Source: Thermobifida halotolerans (GTDB lineage Bacteria > Actinomycetota > Actinomycetes > Streptosporangiales > Streptosporangiaceae). Taken from it: 64,000 nucleotides of DNA. The translations under genes and the position numbers were made by a program. Shown here in pieces: positions 59,960-64,000 of the stretch. Position 1 is the first letter of the stretch; each line of letters opens with the position of its first letter. The stretch is taken from positions 3,906,001-3,970,000 of the forward strand of contig NZ_CP063196.1 in assembly GCF_003574835.2 (NCBI RefSeq), read 5' to 3'. The notes under the pieces were generated by a model. That model was not told the DNA's origin and ran no database searches. It worked only from the letters and a program-made list of their open reading frames with translations.

Positions 59960-61006
59960 ATGCGAGCTCTGACAGTGGTACCCGGAAAGGCCGGATCGGT
60001 CGAGGTGAGCGAGGTCGACTCCCCCGTCGCGGGCGAGGGGGAGCTGCTCGTCGACGGCGTGGCGCTGGGAGTCTGCGGCACCGACCACGACATCGTCGGG
60101 GGCGAGCACGGCGCGGCCCCGCCCGGAGCGGACCGGCTGGTCCTCGGCCACGAGTCGCTGGGCCGGGTGCGCGAGGCGCCGCAGGGCAGCGGCTTCGCAC
60201 CGGGCGACCTGGTGGTCGGCGTCGTCCGCCGCCCGGACCCCGAACCGTGCGGGGCGTGCGCCCACGGCGAGTTCGACGCCTGCCGCAACGGCCGGTTCAC
60301 CGAGCGCGGCATCAAGGAACTCCACGGCTACGGCTCCCAGCAGTGGACGGTGGCGGCCGACTACGCCGTCCGGCTCGATCCGGACCTGGAGGAGGTCGGC
60401 GTCCTGCTGGAGCCCGCCTCGATCGTGGCCAAGGCGTGGGAGCAGATCGAGCGGATCGGCGGCCGGTCCTGGTTCGAACCGCAGCGCCTGCTCGTCACCG
60501 GAGCCGGGCCGATCGGTCTGCTGGCCGCCCTGCTCGGCGTGCAGCGCGGTCTGGAGGTGCACGTCCTCGACCAGATCGAGGAGGGGGCGAAACCGGAGCT
60601 CGTGGCGGGCCTCGACGCGACCTACCACACCGACGACATCTCGGACGTCGCCTCCGAGATCAGGCCGGACGTGATCATCGAGGCCACCGGGGCGGGGCCG
60701 CTCATCATGGAGGCGATCACCAACAACGCGGCCTTCGGGGTCGTCTGCCTCACCGGCATCTCGTCGGCCGGTCCGAAGGTCACCGTCGACGCCGGTTCGC
60801 TCAACCGCGAGATCGTCCTGGAGAACGACGCGTTCTTCGGCTCCGTCAACGCCAACCTCCGCCACTACGAACTGGCCGCGCGTGCGCTGTCGTGGGCCGA
60901 CCGGTCCTGGCTGGCGGGGATGATCACCCGGCGACTGCCCCTGGAGCGCGCGCACGAGGCGTTCACCGCCGAGGGGGACGACGTGAAGGTCGTCATCGAC
61001 CTGTGA
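59960..61006 (+). CDS. Glucose 1-dehydrogenase-like medium-chain dehydrogenase
   Basis: This 348-residue zinc MDR enzyme contains GVALGVCGTDHDIVGGEHG with the catalytic Cys, LVLGHESLGRVREAP with the catalytic His/Glu, a structural zinc-type cluster PEPCGACAHGEFDACRNGRF and the NAD(P) loop LLVTGAGPIGLLAALLGVQR. The C-terminus matches the glucose dehydrogenase type (SLNREIVLENDAFFGSVNAN). ATG 59960 follows GGAGAAGG. It probably oxidises glucose or a related sugar with NADP. Confidence 0.85.
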   Translation: MRALTVVPGKAGSVEVSEVDSPVAGEGELLVDGVALGVCGTDHDIVGGEHGAAPPGADRLVLGHESLGRVREAPQGSGFAPGDLVVGVVRRPDPEPCGACAHGEFDACRNGRFTERGIKELHGYGSQQWTVAADYAVRLDPDLEEVGVLLEPASIVAKAWEQIERIGGRSWFEPQRLLVTGAGPIGLLAALLGVQRGLEVHVLDQIEEGAKPELVAGLDATYHTDDISDVASEIRPDVIIEATGAGPLIMEAITNNAAFGVVCLTGISSAGPKVTVDAGSLNREIVLENDAFFGSVNANLRHYELAARALSWADRSWLAGMITRRLPLERAHEAFTAEGDDVKVVIDL

Positions 61007-61073
61007 GCCCGAAGAGGAACGGCGGTGCGCCGGGGACCGCCCCGGGTGACGGCGGTGCGAGGAGGGCAGACGG

Positions 61074-62042
61074 GTGAGCACAGAGGGAAGCAGGAGGGCC
61101 ATCTTCGCCGCGCTGGCCGCGAACCTGGGCATCGCGGTCACCAAGTTCGTGGCCTACCTGCTGACGAACTCCTCCGCGATGCTGGCCGAGTCGATCCACT
61201 CCGTCGCCGACTCCGGCAACCAGGCGCTGCTGCTGGTCGGCGGGAGGAGGGCACGGCGGACCGCCACCCCCGAGCACCCGTTCGGCTACGGGCGGGCGCG
61301 CTACGTCTACGCGTTCCTCGTCGCGATCGTGCTGTTCAGCCTCGGCGGGCTGTTCGCGCTGTACGAGGCGTGGCACAAGATCAGCGACCCGCATCCGATC
61401 ACCGCGTGGCACTGGGTTCCGGTCGTCGTGCTGGTCGCCGCGATCGTGATGGAGACGGGGTCGCTGCGGACCGCGGTGAAGGAGTCCGACGCGGTACGCG
61501 GCGGGGCCTCGTGGGCGCAGTTCGTCCGCCGCTCCAAGTCCCCGGAGCTTCCGGTGGTCCTGCTGGAGGACGTCGGCGCACTGCTCGGCCTGGTGTTCGC
61601 GCTGGTCGGCGTGGGCCTGACACTGCTCACCGGCGACGGCGTGTGGGACGGGCTGGGCACCGCCGCGATCGGCTTCCTGCTGGTGGCGATCGCGGTCGTG
61701 CTCGCGGTGGAGATGAACAGCCTGCTGATCGGGGAGTCGGCGACCCCCGAGCACGTCCGGAGCATCGAGGAAGCGCTGCTGGACAGCGACGACATCCCCG
61801 CCCTGATCCACATGCGCACCCTGCACCTGGGACCGGACGAGTTGCTGGTGGCGGCCAAGATCGCCGTCGACGTCAGGAACGACGCCCGCGAGATCGTCCG
61901 CGCGGTCAACGGCGCCGAGGCCCGGATCCGCGCGGCGGTCCCGATCGCCCGGATGATCTACCTGGAGCCCGACCTGCCGCGCGAGGAGGACCGTGCCGGC
62001 CGACCGTCCCCGGGACGGCTTCCTCGCTCGGACTCCCGGTAG
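61074..62042 (+). CDS. Cation diffusion facilitator transporter
   Basis: This 322-residue CDF-family protein has about six membrane helices, the metal site SSAMLAESIHSVADSGNQAL (helix II, with Asp and His) and the helix V counterpart PVVLLEDVGALLGLVFALVG. A cytoplasmic domain (EHVRSIEEALLDSDDIPALI to IYLEPDL) follows. A basic tail extends beyond it. It exports divalent cations such as zinc in exchange for protons. The start is GTG 61074. Confidence 0.88.
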   Translation: MSTEGSRRAIFAALAANLGIAVTKFVAYLLTNSSAMLAESIHSVADSGNQALLLVGGRRARRTATPEHPFGYGRARYVYAFLVAIVLFSLGGLFALYEAWHKISDPHPITAWHWVPVVVLVAAIVMETGSLRTAVKESDAVRGGASWAQFVRRSKSPELPVVLLEDVGALLGLVFALVGVGLTLLTGDGVWDGLGTAAIGFLLVAIAVVLAVEMNSLLIGESATPEHVRSIEEALLDSDDIPALIHMRTLHLGPDELLVAAKIAVDVRNDAREIVRAVNGAEARIRAAVPIARMIYLEPDLPREEDRAGRPSPGRLPRSDSR

Positions 62043-62501
62043 GTCGCGCCCCTGGCGGTCCCGGCGGCACACGCGACGTCGCTGACGCCGGTCCTGGCGG
62101 AGCCGTGCCGGGCGATCCGCTCCGCTCGCTCCGTTCCCACCGTGTGGCTCCACGACCGATCCGGTTCCTCCGGTCCCGGAACAACCGCGCACGCCCGGGG
62201 CGGCCCGCGCCGAACCGCTCCGCCGGGTCCGTCTCCCGTCGCCGAGAAAAGACAGGGACGGCTACCCGGGAACTCCGCATCGGATTTCCCGGTTCGACAA
62301 AGACACTCCGAAAGGACGCAAAGGCTTTCCACGGAATTTTTACTGACACTGCCACCCAAAGGCGACAACCGTCTCACCAGGGAAAATGCGGCGATAAATG
62401 TTTGGTGCGACATCTGTCGGAAATCAGAGAACAGAGTCCGAAAAAGGATTCTCCGTGCTACACACAGAGCGCGGCACCGACCCTAAGGATTCGGGGGAGT
62501 C
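62043..62501. other. Intergenic promoter region of the small WGxxG protein
   Basis: No gene was seen. The second half (62280-62470) is markedly AT-richer, with TTTTTACTGACACTGCC and GCGGCGATAAATGTTTGG, and is probably a long regulated leader of the small secreted gene that follows. The first half is GC-rich and featureless. Confidence 0.4.
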
Positions 62502-62783
62502 ATGAAGAGATTTCTTGTCGCACTCGGCCTGTCCCTCTCCCTGGTGGCCGTCCCGTCCACCAGCACCGCCATCGCGGAGGAGGCTCCGGCGACGGTCCAG
62601 GCCGCGGCCGTCTCCGTGGCCGAGCAGCAGATGCCCCAGCAGCAACAGCAGCAGGACGACTGGGACGGCTGGGGCCTGTGGGGCCTGGTCGGACTCCTGG
62701 GGCTCCTGGGGCTGCTCGGCATGCGCAAGAGCAAGGAGCAGCAGGGCAGCTCCGCCGCCGGACGCGGCATGCCGCCGCGTTGA
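62502..62783 (+). CDS. Small secreted/anchored WGxxG-type protein
   Basis: This 93-residue protein has a signal peptide (MKRFLVALGLSLSLVAVPST, cleavage near STA-IAEE), a short Gln-rich segment (QQMPQQQQQQDDWDG) and a C-terminal hydrophobic stretch WGLWGLVGLLGLLGLLGM followed by basic residues. This is the layout of WGxxGxxG-CTERM small proteins, which are membrane anchored after export. The start ATG has GGGGGAG upstream. The function is unknown. Confidence 0.75.
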   Translation: MKRFLVALGLSLSLVAVPSTSTAIAEEAPATVQAAAVSVAEQQMPQQQQQQDDWDGWGLWGLVGLLGLLGLLGMRKSKEQQGSSAAGRGMPPR

Positions 62784-62846
62784 CGCCCCGCACGGCCCCG
62801 GCGAAGCACCCGTCCCCGGCTCTCGCCGCACCGGGGACGGGACCGG

Positions 62847-62875
62847 CCTCCTCCCCTCCCGAGGAGGGGAGGAGG
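62847..62875. terminator. Bidirectional hairpin terminator
   Basis: CCTCCTCCCCTCC, a CGA loop and GGAGGGGAGGAGG form a perfect 13-bp stem between the convergent WGxxG and phospholipase D genes. A smaller hairpin (CGTCCCCGG with CCGGGGACG) precedes it. Confidence 0.8.
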
Positions 62876-62896
62876 TTCACGCGTGCCCGCTCCGGC

Positions 62897-64000
62897 CTAC
62901 AGCAGGGGCCGCCACGGCGCCAGGACGGCCTCGCTGAACTTGGCCATGAACGGACGCCGCTGCCACTCGTCGAGTGTCAGCGGGCGGGCGTTGGCAAGGT
63001 CGTTGGCGAACACCTTCTCCAGGCGGGCCGCGACCCCGTCGTCGATGATCTCCACGTTGATCTCGTAGTTGCCGGTGAGGCTCAGCCGGTCGACGTTGGC
63101 GGTGCCGACCGTGCTCCAGTGGCCGTCGATGGTGGCGGTCTTGGCGTGCACCATGGCGTCCCGGTACAGCCACAGGCGGACGCCGCCGCGCAGCAGCGCC
63201 GTGTAGCAGCCGCGCGACAACCAGTCGGCGATGACGTGGTTGGACCGCTCCGGCACCAGGATGTTCACGTCCACCCCGCGGTGGGCAGCGGCGATCAGCG
63301 CGCTCAGGATCTCCCGGTCGGGAATGAAGTACGCCTGGGTGATGAGGATGCGCTCCTTGGCCCGGTCGATCGCCTCCAGGTACATCCCGCGGATGGGGTA
63401 GATGAGCACCTCGGGAACGTTGCGGTGGGCGCGGATGCGCGAGTGCCAGTGGTCGGTGCCGACGTCCTCCAGACGCGGCTGCCCGCTCCTGCGGTTGGCG
63501 TTCCAGAAGTCGCAGAAGGCGTTCTCCAACTCCCACACCGCCGGGCCGACCAGGCGCAGGTGCGTGTCCCGCCACTCGGTGGCGTACACCGCCCCCACGT
63601 TGTAGCCGCCGACGAACCCGGTCCGGCCGTCCACGGTGAGGATCTTGCGGTGGTCGCGTCCGAACTTGCGCACGTTCAGCAGCAGCATCCCGGGCCGGAA
63701 CGCCGGGTAGCGGATGACGTTGACCGTAGCCGGGAACTCGAAGAACCGCCTGGGCACCACGAGGTTGGCGAACCCGTCGTAGATGACGAAGACCTCGACG
63801 CCCCGCTCGGCGGCCTCGATCAGCGCCTGTTTGAACTCCGCCCCCACACCGTCGCCCTTGAGAATGTAGGACTCGAACAGGATGCGGTGCCGCGCGGACC
63901 GGATCGCCGCCAGCATGTCCCGGTAGACGTCCTCACCGTAGGTGTAGACCGCGACCGCGGTCCCGTCCACCGCCGCCTCCGCGGGCTCGGTCCGCGGGAA
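62897..64000 (-). CDS. Phospholipase D / cardiolipin synthase-like protein, 5' end beyond window
   Basis: At least 367 residues, with two HKD motifs: RDHRKILTVDGRTGFVGGYN (about 106 residues after the GTG at 63970) and DAMVHAKTATIDGHWSTVGT ANVDRL (about 275). Two motifs in one chain, plus ESYILKGDGVGAEFKQALIE and PIRGMYLEAIDRAKERILIT, fit bacterial cardiolipin-synthase-type enzymes that join phosphatidyl groups. No membrane helix is seen in the part present. The frame stays open to the right edge, so the true start is probably outside the window. Confidence 0.88.
   Translation of the reverse strand, partial: FPRTEPAEAAVDGTAVAVYTYGEDVYRDMLAAIRSARHRILFESYILKGDGVGAEFKQALIEAAERGVEVFVIYDGFANLVVPRRFFEFPATVNVIRYPAFRPGMLLLNVRKFGRDHRKILTVDGRTGFVGGYNVGAVYATEWRDTHLRLVGPAVWELENAFCDFWNANRRSGQPRLEDVGTDHWHSRIRAHRNVPEVLIYPIRGMYLEAIDRAKERILITQAYFIPDREILSALIAAAHRGVDVNILVPERSNHVIADWLSRGCYTALLRGGVRLWLYRDAMVHAKTATIDGHWSTVGTANVDRLSLTGNYEINVEIIDDGVAARLEKVFANDLANARPLTLDEWQRRPFMAKFSEAVLAPWRPLL

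Overview
The window is high-GC actinobacterial DNA. The evidence is the codon bias, many 1-4 bp start/stop overlaps, a conservon (cvnABCD plus two P450s), a type VII-type polymorphic toxin, and NB-ARC, UTRA and SMI1/KNR4 proteins. The overall flavour suggests a filamentous actinomycete, perhaps Nocardiopsaceae or Streptomyces-like; the genus is a guess. No rRNA, tRNA, CRISPR array or phage integrase was seen.

Left and centre (1-43,730) form a defence and conflict island. A TerB-N protein runs off the left edge. Divergent from it is drmD-drmMI (853-8039), the SNF2 helicase and adenine methyltransferase pair of class 1 DISARM. The rest of DISARM, drmA-drmB-drmC, lies 22 kb away (29,960-36,419). 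There it is translationally coupled to a second N6-adenine methyltransferase with an N-terminal HTH and to a Ser/Thr kinase with TPR-like repeats. A RelE-like/UvrD helicase fusion and a DUF262 (GmrSD-like) protein follow. The two halves share a 45-bp upstream element with 31 identical positions and no gaps. It carries a TGTGA...TCACA dyad around the -10 box, so the halves look co-regulated. This split, extended DISARM is the best candidate here for an undescribed system.

The 22-kb interval (8.0-29.9 kb) holds smaller modules: a UTRA regulator with operator repeats, an ATPase/XRE cluster, an SMI1/KNR4 protein, a MerR-controlled metal module, and a WXG-like polymorphic toxin with a row of intact and broken immunity genes. 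One immunity-region gene is split by a dead IS5-type element whose target can be rebuilt exactly. Next come a STAND NTPase/DUF6879 operon with a frameshifted tagged membrane protein, a second YezG-like immunity gene, DUF559 remnants, a helical-repeat protein and a two-gene regulator/membrane operon.

Right part (43,858-64,000) is mostly core or secondary metabolism: glycerol dehydrogenase, a six-gene conservon (sensor kinase, roadblock, DUF742, GTPase, a CYP157-like P450 lacking ExxR, and a normal P450), an acyl-CoA synthetase divergent from a LuxR regulator, a metal/corrinoid-binding receptor, the B12-dependent fused isobutyryl-CoA mutase IcmF, a FUSC transporter, glucose dehydrogenase, a CDF transporter, a small WGxxG-type protein and a cardiolipin-synthase-like phospholipase D cut by the right edge.

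Two intergenic repeat families recur: a palindrome based on CGATGATCTTGAC near gene ends, and a longer GC-rich repeat at 25.9-26.1 kb and 50.6-51.1 kb.
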